From Impatiens glandulifera (taxonomy: Eukaryota; Streptophyta; Magnoliopsida; Ericales; Balsaminaceae): 64,000 nucleotides of DNA. Position numbers and translations under genes: made by a program. Under the pieces are notes generated by a model. That model saw only the letters and a program-made list of their open reading frames with translations, was not told where the DNA came from and made no database searches. Shown piece by piece: positions 10,488 to 22,299 of this stretch. Every line of letters starts with the position of its first letter. The stretch's first letter is position 1. Location of the stretch: NCBI RefSeq assembly GCF_907164915.1, contig NC_061867.1:37795338-37859337 (forward strand), given 5' to 3'.

Positions 10488-10503
10488 TAAAAAATGGGGA
10501 AAT
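10488..10503 (+). other. Polypurine tract of copia element 1
   Basis: AAAAAATGGGGAAAT lies immediately before TGTTAGATTAAG, the start of the 3' LTR, in the place expected of the plus-strand primer. Confidence 0.75.
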
Positions 10504-10684
10504 TGTTAGATTAAGTTAAATAAAGAAAAAGGAAAATTAATTAATTAAGAAAAAATGTTTTAATAAACTTAGGTGAATAAGTTTAAATCAATACGACATA
10601 GTTTTAATAATGTGTTCATGAATAAAACTAAGTTGTGAAAATTTATATGTGTAGGTACAACTCAAGAGACGCATGTCTTCAGAA

Positions 10685-11320
10685 GTAGTCTAAAGCAAGC
10701 GCGAGAAGACGTCTCACTAAATCAGACGTGCAGTCTGAAGAAGCGCGAGCAAACGTCTCACTTCATCAGACGTGCAGTCTGAAGAAGTGCGAGTAGATGT
10801 CTCTCTTCATCAGACGTGCAGTTTAAAGAAGCGCGAGTAGAAATATCACTTCATCAGACGTGCAAACTGAAGAAGCGCGAGCAGACGTCTCACTTCATCA
10901 CACGTCCAATCTGAAGAAGCGCGAGCGGACGTCTCACTTTATCAGACGTGCAGTCTGAAGAAACGCGAGTAGACATCTGATTTCATCAGAAGTGTAGTAT
11001 GAAAAAGCGCGAGTAGACTTCTCACTTCATAAGACATGTTAGTCTGAAGAAGCGCAAGTAGACGTCTCACTTCATCAAACGTACAGTCTGAAGAAGCATG
11101 AGTAGACGTTTCACTCATCAGACATGTTAGTCTAAATAAATGCGAGCATGCGTCTCACTTCAACAGACGTGTAGGGCACGTCTGAAGAAGCGTGATTAGA
11201 CGTCTCACTTCATCAGATGTGTAGTCTGAAGAAGCGCGAGCAAACGCCTCACTTCATCATATTCCCTAGTGTGAAGAAGAGCGAGCAGATGCCTTGCTTC
11301 AGTAGTCGTCTGAAGAAGCT
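10685..11320 (+). repeat. 44-bp tandem array in the LTR U3 of copia element 1
   Basis: About 14 copies of a 44-bp unit are present. GAAGAAGCGCGAG recurs at about 10737, 10781, 10825, 10869, 10913 and 10957, exactly 44 bases apart. Each unit contains AGACGTCTCACTTCATCAG and ACGTGCAGTCTGAAG, so AGACGT and its complement ACGTCT alternate throughout. The array lies upstream of the TATA box, where enhancer-type repeats would act. Confidence 0.85.
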
Positions 11321-11565
11321 CCCACCAATCTGCACTGCTTCCATCTGCCAAGTCAACTTTATACGCTTATCTACTACGTACTCAAATATTCATTCAGCCT
11401 GCATTATACCTTCTAGTACACAACGATGTACTGAATATTCTACAGTACAATCTGGTACGCCACAATCTAATGAATATTCTTATGTACGTTCCCGACACTT
11501 GGCATACGTCTAACATAAACCTGACACGTATCTAAGAGGAAGATTCAACCGTTGCTACACTTCAA

Positions 11566-11574
11566 TATAAAAGG
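11566..11574 (+). promoter_or_regulatory. TATA box of the copia element 1 LTR
   Basis: TATAAAAGG follows the 44-bp repeat array inside the LTR, giving the usual U3 arrangement for RNA polymerase II initiation. Confidence 0.6.
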
Positions 11575-12118
11575 TGATCAAAGTACAACGGTGAATCTCT
11601 CGCTTTCCTGAACACAATCACACGAATTGAGAAATACTAAGCGCCATGTTTACTTTTGCTCTAAGTCTATTCTGTAATCCATTCACTATTTCTACCTGAG
11701 TGTATTTTCAGTATTGTAAGTTGAAAAGAACTTTATATATTCAATAGTGTGTTAGTTAAGAGTTCAGAAACAGACAGTTGTTAAGTCATGTGTTTTTGAC
11801 TGGATTTGTGTAGTTACTATACGAATCAAAGTCTTCTAGTGAAAAACCGTCTTGAAACAGAAGAAGGGGTGACGTAGGAGTTTTATCTCCGAACATCCAT
11901 AAAACTCATTGTGTTATTTCTTTTCTACATATTACAGTCGTTTATCTGCCGCTTCAAATCCATCTAGCATTTCTACACTTGAATCCTTTCAAGAGCTTGC
12001 GAAGATTTATGAAGTATAAAAACAGTTTTTAAGTCCCTAACATGATTAAAATCGAATTGAAATTTATATTGAGCACAACAATACTCAACCCCCTGCTATT
12101 GTTGTACGCGATCCTAAT

Positions 12119-13990
12119 TGATCATGCAATGCGTTTCTACCTCTCGTTTTGTAGTTAGCGTTAATGGGTCCATAGAGGCTACTTCAAGGGTGAAAACAAC
12201 GCGAGACAAGGAGATCCCCTAACATCTTACCTTTTTATCTTCATCATGCCGATCTTTAAGAGCGTCTTTCTGATGTTTCGAAAGAATCGACCATACATAT
12301 TCCACCAATTCTTTGAGGAGGAGGAGATCACCCATTTATTCTTTGTTGATGATTTGTTCATTCTCGCGCATGCTGACGTAGATTCCATAAAAACTGTAAG
12401 AGCTACACTAACACTTTTTTTTCTGCGGTTACAGGTTTGACTATCATTGAGAACAAAAGCTTGACATTTTACGGAGGAGTAAAAGCGGAAACGAAAGCAA
12501 ACATCTACAAAATCATAGGAACCGTAGAAGGAAGCTTCCCGATAAGATACTTAGGCATACCACCCACGGAAAAACAGATCAAAATCTCGGACTATATATC
12601 ACTAATCGAGAAAGTGAAGTACTCAATTTCGGACTGGGCAACAAAGAAAATTATATACGATGGAAAATTGAGTTGGACAAAAGCGTGGTAATGAGAATCA
12701 TCGGTTATTTGTCATAGCAACTCGTGCTCCCGAAGAAGGTAATTAAAGAACTTGACGCGCTAATGAGTAACTTTATTTGGAAAAGCAACGGGAGAGGCGA
12801 GAAGAAGGTTAAGTGGACCGCACTTTGCAAACCAAAGGAAGAACGCAACATAGGGCTCAAGAACTGTGTTGAATGGAATAAAGAATTGACGTATAATCAC
12901 CTATGGGCCATCGAGAGAAAACAAGAATCACTTTGGATCAAGTGTGTCCACACCCAATTTATGAAATACGTATCAAGCGTTTGAACATCCTTAAGCTAAT
13001 AAACAATATTGCAGGACTTTTTGACATTAGCTGGGGAACAGTAGAAACAGACTATTTTGGCATGTTTTGGTATGAGGACCAACCATTAATCAATAAAGAG
13101 GAATTCAGAAACGTGAGGATCAGATGAGACTGTCTAACAGCCAAGGTGAGAGACATTAAAGAAGGGCTATGGAATTTGCTCCTTAGACGAATACTGATGG
13201 AACGGCGCATTCTCGAAAATATCAGTAACATCTAATTCAAAGGAAGAACAAACGTACACGGATGGAAAGCCGAGGAAAATAGGAAGATGATTTCAAGCAT
13301 AGTGTAGAACACTATCTGAGAGAAAGAGCAAACAGTAGATTGGGATAATATCGTTTGGTCATTAAAGGTTATCCCGAGACACAAATTCATCCTATGTCTT
13401 GCATTTTGGGAAAGGCTAAACACGAGAGATTGCGTCAGGAAGTACATAGAAATTCCGGATTCAAGTTGTCTTTTGTGTGAAGGGAATGAAGAAACATGTG
13501 ATCATCTCTTCGGGAACTATTTATTTGCCTCGAAACTTTGGAATAAATTTACAAAAAATATGAATATGACCAAATTCCTGGGAGACTAGAAAGAAATCAA
13601 GGAAATGGCTATGAAGAAAGGGAATGACACAAAATTTAAGTCAAAGATTTTCAAATGCGAATTTGGCTAAAAAGTTTACACAATTTGGCGGGAGAGAAAC
13701 GCGGGGGCATTATCGAGGAATCAAAGAAATTTGGAGTACACTTGTGATGATATTGTAACTGACTATAACACGAACATTCAAACATGGAGAACAACCCTAG
13801 AAAACGAATATAATTGGAACCTCTGCAGGAACTGAAAGATATCATATCAGGAAGTCACCAAAGACACTATTTTTTAACAAGATAAACACAATTTAATTGT
13901 CTTTGTAATTCCAACGTTTGTTTGTAATTTATTTGTTTTTAGACCGCAACGAACTTAATTTTCCTAGACTTGTCTAGGAAATAAAAACTC
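12119..13990 (+). pseudogene. LINE (L1-type) ORF2 fragment: reverse transcriptase end and zf-RVT region
   Basis: This is the 3' part of a non-LTR retrotransposon polyprotein. It starts IMQCVSTSRF with SVNGSIEG, then ARQGDPLTSYLFIFIM, the catalytic block LFFVDDLFILAHAD (FVDD in place of YADD; about 12337-12378), GLTIIENKS, FPIRYLGIPPTEKQI and ISDWATKK. Later pieces read FIWKSNGRGEKKVKW and, in the zf-RVT part, FILCLAFWERLNTRDCVRK and CLLCEGNEETCDHLF (about 13380-13510). Stops and frame changes occur from about 12690. The N-terminal fingers and endonuclease are absent: the homology begins abruptly at the copia LTR boundary. The region after 13850 is a 3' UTR-like tail without a clear poly(A). 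Confidence 0.85.
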
Positions 13991-14634
13991 ATTTGTTTTT
14001 TCTCTAGTTTTTGGGATTTTTTTAATAATGTGACGTTTAGTCATTTTTTTCAAAAATTAAAAATACATAATATCAAATCATACTAATTACATCTTTTCAC
14101 ACCCACAAAAAAAAAACATACTTAAAACAAATAAATTTAGATCGATTAAATTTATTTTACAAATTATAAATAAAATTTAACATAAATAATATAATATAAA
14201 ACAAAGTCTTTAAAATATTATATACTAATAGTGGATAATAATGTTAAATATAACTTTTTACTTAATAATATATATTATAAAATTATATAATATTTTTTAA
14301 TAATTTTCTTATTAAAATGTTTCATATTTAATTTTTCTAATATTTTTTAAATAATTATTTTATATAATTTCTTTTCATTTTTTTTTATAAATTTTTATAT
14401 TTTATATTTTAATTAATTTATTATAATTTTATTATTATATATATAATTTTAAATTGATTATATGAAAATGACTATATTATTATTAGTTAATATAATTATT
14501 ATTAAAAAATTATTTTATTAATTATATTTTGTTTTAAATATTTTCTTAATATTATTTAAATAAATGAAATAATTTATTTTAATAAATGAATTAAATTTTT
14601 TATTATTATTTTAATTATAAAAGAATGAGTAATA

Positions 14635-14636
<2 letters not shown>

Positions 14637-14710
<74 letters not shown>
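14637..14710. repeat. (TA)n microsatellite
   Basis: About 74 bases of uninterrupted TA/AT dinucleotide repeat. The hydrophobic YI-repeat reading frame across it is an artefact. Confidence 0.95.
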
Positions 14711-14714
<4 letters not shown>

Positions 14715-16701
14715 TAATTATTAGAGAGATATGGAAAATTAGGATAGATCAAATTGACATTAGAATTAGGAGAGAAAAAAATGGATTCGAGGGAAGAATG
14801 TAAGATTTTGTTGTATTTGATAATCAAATTATTACGGTGGAATTAAACACAAAAATCAAACAACTCAATTTATTATCTTTCTCATTTTTAACGTATGAAA
14901 CATGTTTTGAGTCTATATTTCAATGTTGACTTTAGAAAATAACCTAAAATTTTATTGTATTGATGCCACTTTAATTTCACATTGACATTCACATTGTGAC
15001 TTATTTTTTCATAGTCTAGAGAGAAGTCAATTTTGCCTTCTCCTTCATCCATTAACTGACTGTTTATGCCAATCTTAAATAGATTCGAATCGAATCAAAT
15101 AGATTCGATCATAGTATATATAAATGGCTAATTTGGATTATTACCCTTGACATTTCCCAAAAATGGTACACCAAACATATGAAGCACAATTAAGTCTTTC
15201 ACTTCAAAATTTCTTGGAACATTTGAATTCTCTAAGATCTAACCTAGTCATCATCCTTGTTGTTGGGTGCCCCTCAAAATCTTTAATTATAATTTCAAGT
15301 CTAGCGTTTTAAATTGTATTGATTGAAAGCAATGGAATTCATAGTGTTTTATTTTTAAATTTAATGTCAATAATATATATATATAATATTAACAACAAAT
15401 ATCAATAGAATCATTTAACTTATCCCAATTAGGTACAAACATGTATAAAAGTGAAGTTGCAGCCAACGACACAAACCTTTACAAAGTTGAGGGCGCATAG
15501 AAGTTAGGGCACGCATGATTGATGTCATGTAGGATTAATCTTATCAACTTTCTCTTAATTTCGTTCAATTCACTCACTTTTTGTTGTTTATTAATTTTGG
15601 CATTGGTTAAAACCAGCTATATATTTTTTGTTTTACTGTTTAGTTTGTATAATTTTGTTTCACTGCTATATATTTGGAAGGAAACAACTTAGTAAGGTAA
15701 AAAAACCAAAATACACAAACAGATGTAATAAAATCTTATAACTCTTCAAAAAGTAACAACACTATCTCACTATAAAACACAATCAGCATTTAAAATGTTG
15801 CTAAATTTATATAATTGCACCTCAAATTATAATAAAAAAATAAGATAGTTGAAATTTTGCAACAAATTTTATAATTGTAACTATTTAAGACAAAAAAAAT
15901 TAAAACATTTTACAACAAATATTGTTAAAGAGACGTTAAAATTTCTGATTCATATTATTATTCGATAAGAGAAAAAAATGTTTTAAGAATTTAAACACTA
16001 CAACTATAAGAACTTTTGAATCCGTGTTACAAAATATATCACTAAACATTTTAAACTTTATTTTGGTCAAACGTTTTTACCTACTCAATCACATTATCTA
16101 CATTAGATAGGTCAAAATATTCCCATTTCTCAAGAACTCCAACTCAGTTTATCCCATTAATCTCTTTTACCATAAAAGTGGATTCATCTCTCAAACCAAA
16201 GGTAAAGTTGAAATTCTTTCAACGCTAACCACATTAGAAAGAGTTTGAAAAATCGAAGACAGAAAAAGAAAGAACAATTCCACTTGCAATAATAATTATA
16301 ACAACACGTATAATATAAATTGAAAAAAATGTTGATAAATCTAGGGTGTGTTTGATAAACTTAGAATTGAGATTGGAATTAGAATTGGAGTCCAATTCTA
16401 ATTCTTAAATTTTGTAGATCCATTAATATTACGAATTATTAAGAATTATAATTTAAATTAGAATTGAAATTAAAATTCTAATGGAATTCAATATAGTGTA
16501 ATTTTATAATTCTCCATTTATCATTTTTAAGTCGGAATTGTAATTTCAAAATTTATGTTTTTATGTTTTTTTAAATAAAATAACTTTATTTAATCATTTA
16601 AAACATGATTAAAGTTTTTAATCGATAATTATGTTTTGAATTTAGGATGTTAAAATATCGAACCTATTTCTTTTTTATTTTTTAATTGGGTAAGTTAACT
16701 T

Positions 16702-16705
<4 letters not shown>

Positions 16706-16774
<69 letters not shown>
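16706..16774. repeat. (TA)n microsatellite, twice interrupted
   Basis: TA repeats broken by AAATATA words at about 16733 and 16757. Confidence 0.9.
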
Positions 16775-16879
16775 ATTTAAAAAATTAGCATTTTTAACCG
16801 ATATTTTCTTTTTGAATTTAGGAAGTTAATTTCAAACTGATAATATTTTTTTCAATCTATGAAGTTAATATGTTGAACC

Positions 16880-17590
16880 AATATTGTTTTAATAAACATC
16901 AAAAACATAAAAAAAATTATTTGACATTTGATTTTGTAACCATCGGGAATCCCGTAGTAGGCATATGTGTGTTAGACAAGTGCGCATGCAGACCCGGAGT
17001 GGCTCGAAGTTCAATAATTTCAAATTTCATTTGTGTGCTAGACATCGTTTTTAAAATAAAACATTATTTATAAGATTTTGATAATAACTAGCAGATTTTA
17101 AAATTATTTATGTAAAAATAATTAATTTTTGTTCTATGGCGATTTGTTTATAATCAAATAACAATTATAAAATCTGGTTTAAATTAATTAAACATAATTC
17201 ATTTAAGAAAGATTATTTATTTGAAAAATAGAGTTGCCAATTAATTTTAAGAAAATCAATAAAAAGGATTGTACATGTACAAATATATTTTACACCAGAG
17301 TTTTGTTTGGTTTGATATTCGGTGATACTCGAGAAAAGACTCTCGTGCTTTGTCCTTCGTACCCGTTCAAAAACGGTCTCTACTTTATAACCTTTTTTTT
17401 GAAAATCAGTTGTATAACGTTTGAGTTTTGTAAACCGATTATTCTTCCAGTCATAGTCATGCTTCTAGGATTTAACATGATTGAATATTGAAACAACAAT
17501 ATCAAAATGATGGTATCGGTTGCGGATGATCTTTAAGGATGAAATTTTACTTAAGTTTTCTTTGTTTTTTTCTAGAAAATGTCATGGCTA
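16880..17590 (-). repeat. Inverted fragment of a Tat-like gypsy LTR end and leader
   Basis: Read on the minus strand this matches 52780-53400 on the plus strand in order. Shared blocks are ATCATCCGCAAC, TGTTTCAATATT, TAGAAGCATGACTA, CAACTGATTTTCAAAA/CAACCGATTTTCAAAA, GAGTATCACC, ACTCTGGTG/ACTCTAGTG, TTGGCAACT, ATTATGTTTAATTAATTTAA, GTTATTATCAAAATCTT and CGAGCCAC. The TTGGCAACT word (17232-17242 on the plus strand) is the PBS-like site that follows the LTR, so the LTR side lies at higher coordinates here. It is opposite in orientation to the gypsy coding remnants at 17600-21650. Confidence 0.75.
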
Positions 17591-18541
17591 GATATTGATT
17601 CTCTCATTATTAATGTGGATCGTTTCTGTAAGTCGGAAAGATACTACACGAGGTTTGGACTAGGAGACTTCCTTACACTAATATGGACAGAAGTCGATTA
17701 TCGATTTCTATACCACATGTAGAAATGTTAGTATCCAAATACCCGCACATTCATATTGGGGAACAAATATTTCTACCCAACATTTGAATAATTTAGATCT
17801 TTATTGATGACAACTAGTTGATATCTTATATCTCCCACCTAGTGTAGGAGACACGACTCTATGTTGTTTGCTACACGAGCACTTTTTTTCCAATCACAAG
17901 GCCATACACCTTGTAGTCAATGAAGAAGTCGACATATTGCTGATATGAAAACTCTAAAGACAATTCAACAATCATCTCTTATGAGACTTCGTAGTAGAAG
18001 AATCATATTTTTTCTTTTTGCTCTCTTTCTTTTATTCCATGTTGAGGGTAATATGTCATCTTCCAGAATTCTTAAGGTGATGGTACTCATATAAGGTCAA
18101 TGTACTGGTATGCTTGTCTTGGTACTAGTAGAGACATGATGGGCCTCAATGATCGAGATCTCAAATCTCAATAATTCCATGATAGCTATTTCTAGAGGCA
18201 GGCTACATTTCAATGCACAAAAGAATTAGTTGGCTCAATCTAGACCAATTCCATATGTGCCTAATAACCACCATATTCGAGATATCTTGCAATGGTAAGA
18301 AATTTCTAGCATGGTACACATGATGTATGGTCACCCTTGTGTCATCCTCTTCAGACTCGACCATATCACTTCTTACTATACCACACGTCTCTTCCAACAA
18401 TTTGGTAAGACGTATTATCCTTTTGAAGATAGACCACACAAGAAGAAGGAAGGTCCTGTTAACGAGGAGATATTTGATTGTTATTGTGTCCTTTGGAACT
18501 CAATCGTGAATACCCTTTTACCTATAAATGATCCATTATGA
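17584..18541 (+). pseudogene. Plant-mobile-domain-like remnant (Ty3/gypsy, Tat-like)
   Basis: Broken frames read SWLDIDSLIINVDRF, WTEVDYRFLYHM, YPNTRTFILGNKYFYPTFE and FRSLL, then near the end YYTTRLFQQFGKTYYPFED. The pattern of an aromatic-rich lead, a TFxL block and PTxEEF/RxLL resembles the mobile-domain/DUF7745-type region found at the 5' end of some plant gypsy polyproteins. The same kind of block is clearer at 54132-54467 (MRPTIEEFRAILM). Many stops are present. The family assignment is moderate to weak. Confidence 0.45.
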
Positions 18542-19639
18542 TGCAAATTAGAGATCTTTAGAGTTAGTTCGACCACTAAAGAGCAGAAGTTGCAAAACAA
18601 TTATTTTGTGCTTTCATATATTTTACTTTCGTTTTATTTCGTTTTCAATTGGAGAAGCCATCATCTATGATGCAATTTTCAAATCTTAAGCTATCACAAA
18701 CAGATGTAACTTAGAACGTTAATAATAAAAATAAATTTTGAAGAATGAGCATTTGTTATTATTGAACATAATTGCATGATTAATGGCACATTTTTTTTGA
18801 TACAATTGGAATGAAATTAAAATGCAAAAACATAAAACATATTATGTTAGTGTTTTATATTTTTTCTAGGTCCTTTCATATTTTCCTCTCTCGTTATAAA
18901 TCTTGGGTTAAAAACGGTCACTTTACCAATGCTAAGATGGACATATGTGCGGACCCTAGAGATTTCAACGACAAAGCCATAACGCATGACATAAAGCGAA
19001 TATTCATGAAAATAATAACCAAGATTACTTCGCTGATGGATTTTAAGAAGACAGGTCGAAGCACGAGCCTAGTCTCAAAATATTTTTCTCACTATCATCA
19101 CAATTAATAATTCTAAGAAGGATTAACCCTTTACTAGTAAAGATTGTTCCTCTAGTTTTTCCCTTATGAGGAAGATTCAAAATATGAATATTGCTGGTAC
19201 AATGATTTAGATAATGAAAAATGGAATATGACCATTATTCAAGCTAATAGACAATGCTCGAGTATGTCAAATATAAAATTCGACATTACCGACATGTGTT
19301 CTTGCGAAAGCATTTGACGAGCTATTGGAAATAATGTAGGAAATTGTCTCATCATCTAGATATTTAAGCAAGCAATCTATCTAAACAAAACTTCGTTTGT
19401 TCATGAGCGATCTAAGGACAAACCTTCTTGGAACAGGTGGAGCCCGCTTACCTTTTGATCTCAAAATATCTATCTTGAACAAATTTTTAGATGATCAATA
19501 TCAAATCATCTTCATGCACTATTATTTGTTAACATTGGGATTCAAATCTAAGGCAATCCCAATTTTTTTGTATTTGAAGTTGTTGCCTTACGAGTAGAGC
19601 CTCACTTTGGTACGAGAGAAGCAACATTGCTTCTCTTCT
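18542..19639 (+). other. Degenerate gypsy interior, not assignable
   Basis: Two open stretches (18811-19107 and 19397-19597) lie in the same orientation between the mobile-domain and gag remnants. I recognise no motif in them. They are probably eroded polyprotein sequence, by position only. Confidence 0.35.
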
Positions 19640-20250
19640 AACAATCGATGAGTTAAGAGATGCTATTGTCTTATACTTCAATACTAACATTGATCAAGGT
19701 TGGACCATTGAGAAGTTGAAGCAGGTTAAGCATGGAAAACATGAAACTTTCGCTGTATTTTGGAATTTGTGGCATCATGTTGTTGTTGTTGATGTCTACC
19801 CATCTCTTTCTGCCTCAAGACAAATTGTAATTCTCATAGATGACACGATTCTGTAGTACTTCATGGCAATCGCACATGTGTATTTCACCAATCTAGTAGA
19901 ATTGATCAATGCTGGAGTTGATCTGGATAACACTCTCAACAAGGAAGGCAAAGATTTTTCTTTAGGCTATGACAACAAAGACAAATAGGCTAAAGACCAC
20001 AAGCAGGATATGATACCATCCTATCTAAAAATTCGTAGAAACTTATTTCCTCTTTATGAGTCAAGCCCTTTTGTTGAAATTATCTCTCTTCTTGCTACAC
20101 TCATCAAATTTAAACTATGGTATTCTCATTCAATGTTAATGCAATATTAATATTTACATTTTCCACCTGAGCTTACTAGCTTTACTATTGAAATACGCCT
20201 CAATGATACAACCCGAAAGACTAAAATTTAACATGTTTTCAAATTCCTTA
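19640..20250 (+). pseudogene. Ty3/gypsy gag remnant
   Basis: The frame reads WTIEKLKQVKHGKHETFAVF, WNLWHHVVVVDVYPSLSASR, a stop, YFMAIAHVYFTNLVELINAG and VDLDNTLN. This follows the plant retrotrans_gag layout: a KQxxxESFxxYxxRWR-like block, then PPLSExE, then a SNFxDLVxxGExIExG-like block. Stop codons occur at about 19855 and 19988, and no start or zinc knuckle is preserved. Confidence 0.65.
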
Positions 20251-20329
20251 GTCTAAATAGTGGAATTTCTGAAAAATGTGCAACACATGGTTAATTCCTA
20301 TATTTCTCAACTTTTAATTCCTATATTTA

Positions 20330-21660
20330 GCCAAAACAGATTTTTCGATGCTCTTGTCATGCTCATAGCAATGTTACAAATTCCTAAGGCAATTAAAATT
20401 AAACCTCTCAAGATTAAGTAGATACATAATCACATCTACGAGAAGCAAACTATTAATAATGCCGATGTTGATGTTAAACTTTGGTACTTGCCAATACAAG
20501 TCTTCATAAAGAAGTAGAATATCCTCCACACTTCCTAAAGAAGGAAATACATGCTCTTCGCCAATTTGCCAACTACTACATAGTTATGACATGCATCATG
20601 TACCATCGATCCTTCGATGGACAAAACATGCTCTGTGTAGATTAATCAAAGTCTATAAGAATCATGAAATTGTGGCCCGCACATGAAAGACATGGCACTC
20701 TCAATGAAGATTCTTCGTTTTGGATACTATTGGAAGAATCTAGAAAACAATTGCATTTCTATCATTAAGAAATGTTAAGAATGCCATATTTATGCTAAAT
20801 AGCAGCATACTCTTTCTTCTCTTCTTTATAACATGACACATCCATATACTTTTTTCACATGAGGAATCGAATTCATCGGAGAGATTCATCACCATGCCTG
20901 TAATGAACATGATTCATTTTAGTCGTTATCGACTATTTCAAAAAATGGGTTGAGGCATCATCTTTCTAGATCCTCAAATCCTCTCATATGGAAAGGTTTA
21001 TCTAGAGTAATATCATCTATCGATAAGGGGTTCCCCACTTGACGATTTCCGATAATGGTCGATATTTTCAAGGCAAAGTGCTCGAACTCATTGAATAATT
21101 CAAGATCGAGCATCACAAATCATTACCCTAATGACTAATGGAGTAGTCGAAACTATGAACATGAACGTGATCTCTATCTTAAAGAACACCACAAAAACAT
21201 ATAGACATGCAAATGCAAAGCTTCCATTTGTGTTTTGGGTTTATCGAGTGACCTCACAGACGTCTATAAGAAAAACTCATTTTTTGTTGGTCTATGGTAT
21301 GGAATTTGTTCAACTCGTCAAATTTGAGGTGTCTACTCTTAGGGTAATCTTAGAGAGTCACATCGTCGAAGAAGAATATATTAGATCTACATACGATAAA
21401 CTATATGCCATGGAAGACATAAGGTTTGATTTTTTTGTGCAAAACACAAGCCTAGCAATGACACATTTCAAAATCTTTCAATAGGAAGGTCAAGCCTCAA
21501 CATCTAATCGATGGAGATTTAATTCTCTGCAAAACACGAGAACTTCAGGATTCAAGAGGGAAGTTTCAACTACAACGGAAAGAACCCTACATTCTCAAGA
21601 AAGTTTTCTGAAAGTAGAAAAGTGAAACCCAAACGGTCAAACATTTCTTCCCCAATGCCT
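20330..21660 (+). pseudogene. Ty3/gypsy (Tat-like) integrase remnant
   Basis: A broken integrase is readable across frames: an ECHIYAK-like zinc-finger end (about 20780), MTHPYTFFT and GIEFIGEIHHHA of the core start, ISDNGRYFQGK with the second catalytic Asp (about 21045), then an open stretch 21131-21484 with NGVVETMNMNVISILKNTTK, LPFVFWVYRVTSQTS, LVYGMEFVQLVKFEVSTL and LRVILESHIVEEEYIR. The NGxVExxNKNI and LVYGMEAVLPxExE-type motifs are those of Tat/Ogre-clade integrases. Stops and shifts are frequent before 21131. Reverse transcriptase and protease are not recognisable upstream. Confidence 0.85.
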
Positions 21661-22283
21661 AACATATGGTATTTTAGAATCATAAAGACCCTTAATTTAC
21701 ACTAGGGACAGTTATTTTGATCTTTATGAAAAACTCTAAATCTTTGGCCTTTTCTCTATAGGATTTTATCCAATAACTCACCTCCTTGTGTGCGAATTCT
21801 GGTCAACGTAGTCCAGTTTCCACTTCTGTCATGGATGTAATTACTTGATCATCGTGATCAGGTAATCGATGAAGTACAAGTGACCCACACCTCATGGTTG
21901 TTGGTATGTTATCAATTGTTTTCTACATGTGATACTATTCGAAAGGTATCTCTTTGAATTTATTTACCTTATAGAACTACATAGATATATAGTCTTACGG
22001 TTGTATATGGAGTCTTTATATAAGAACAAATGGTTGCGGTATGCTATGTTTGTATATATTTTTATTTTGTACTTGTATTTCGCATGAATCATGTTATTGT
22101 CACGCATGTGATTCCTCAAAACACATTGTTGTTACGAAAGGTAGAGGAGAAGACGCACGACCCATGTTGTATCTTTCTTCTTTTCTTTAGATTTATACTA
22201 GGTGGGGTTACAAAATTATTTCATATTTAATCAGGCTTGGATATACGTTTTGCAAACTGAGAGGCCATCTTCTCCAAACTTTG

Positions 22284-22299
22284 TCCAAGTGGGGCATTT
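22284..22299 (+). other. Polypurine-tract-like site of the Tat-like element
   Basis: CCAAGTGGGGCATTT precedes TGTAGACACTC, the arrangement at the 3' LTR start of Tat/Ogre-type elements. Confidence 0.65.

Larger units (their letters stand above)
1..12118 (+). mobile_element. Ty1/copia element 1 (SIRE/Maximus-like), degenerate, 5' end outside the window
   Basis: This is an LTR retrotransposon read on the plus strand. The order is the end of the 5' LTR (to 194), PBS (197-209), gag, protease, partial integrase, accessory-ORF tail, PPT (to 10503) and 3' LTR (10504-12118). The gag is split by a CACTA transposon at 765-7470. The reverse transcriptase and RNase H are absent, and a direct jump from integrase to accessory tail lies near 9880. 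The two LTR ends (8-194 and 11932-12118) align over about 187 bases with about 29 differences by eye, so this copy is older than copia element 2. The gag family (UBN2-type, with CCHC knuckle) and the extra ORF after pol fit the SIRE/Maximus lineage. The element abuts a LINE reverse transcriptase at 12119, so it probably landed inside that LINE. Confidence 0.8.
10504..12118 (+). repeat. 3' LTR of copia element 1
   Basis: It starts TGTTAG after the polypurine tract. Its last about 187 bases match the 5' LTR end at 8-194. It is about 1.6 kb long, extended by the 44-bp tandem array at 10685-11320. A TATA box is at 11566. The expected terminal CA is changed (CGATCCTAATTG), so the last base is uncertain by a few positions. 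Confidence 0.8.
13991..16879. other. AT-rich intergenic DNA with no recognisable gene
   Basis: Long A/T homopolymer-rich stretches show no protein similarity on either strand. A possible short nonautonomous transposon lies at about 16342-16560: GGTGTGTTTGATAAACTTAG with AATTGGA/TCCAATT inverted words. I could not define its ends. Two TA microsatellites are listed separately. Confidence 0.6.

Noticed and set aside
14615..14827. Small protein with a long YI-repeat on the minus strand
   Set aside because: It is the translation of a (TA)n microsatellite and its flanks, with no other support.
15000..15560. Possible exon of a host gene in the moderately GC-richer patch near 15200
   Set aside because: No frame of useful length and no familiar protein words on either strand.
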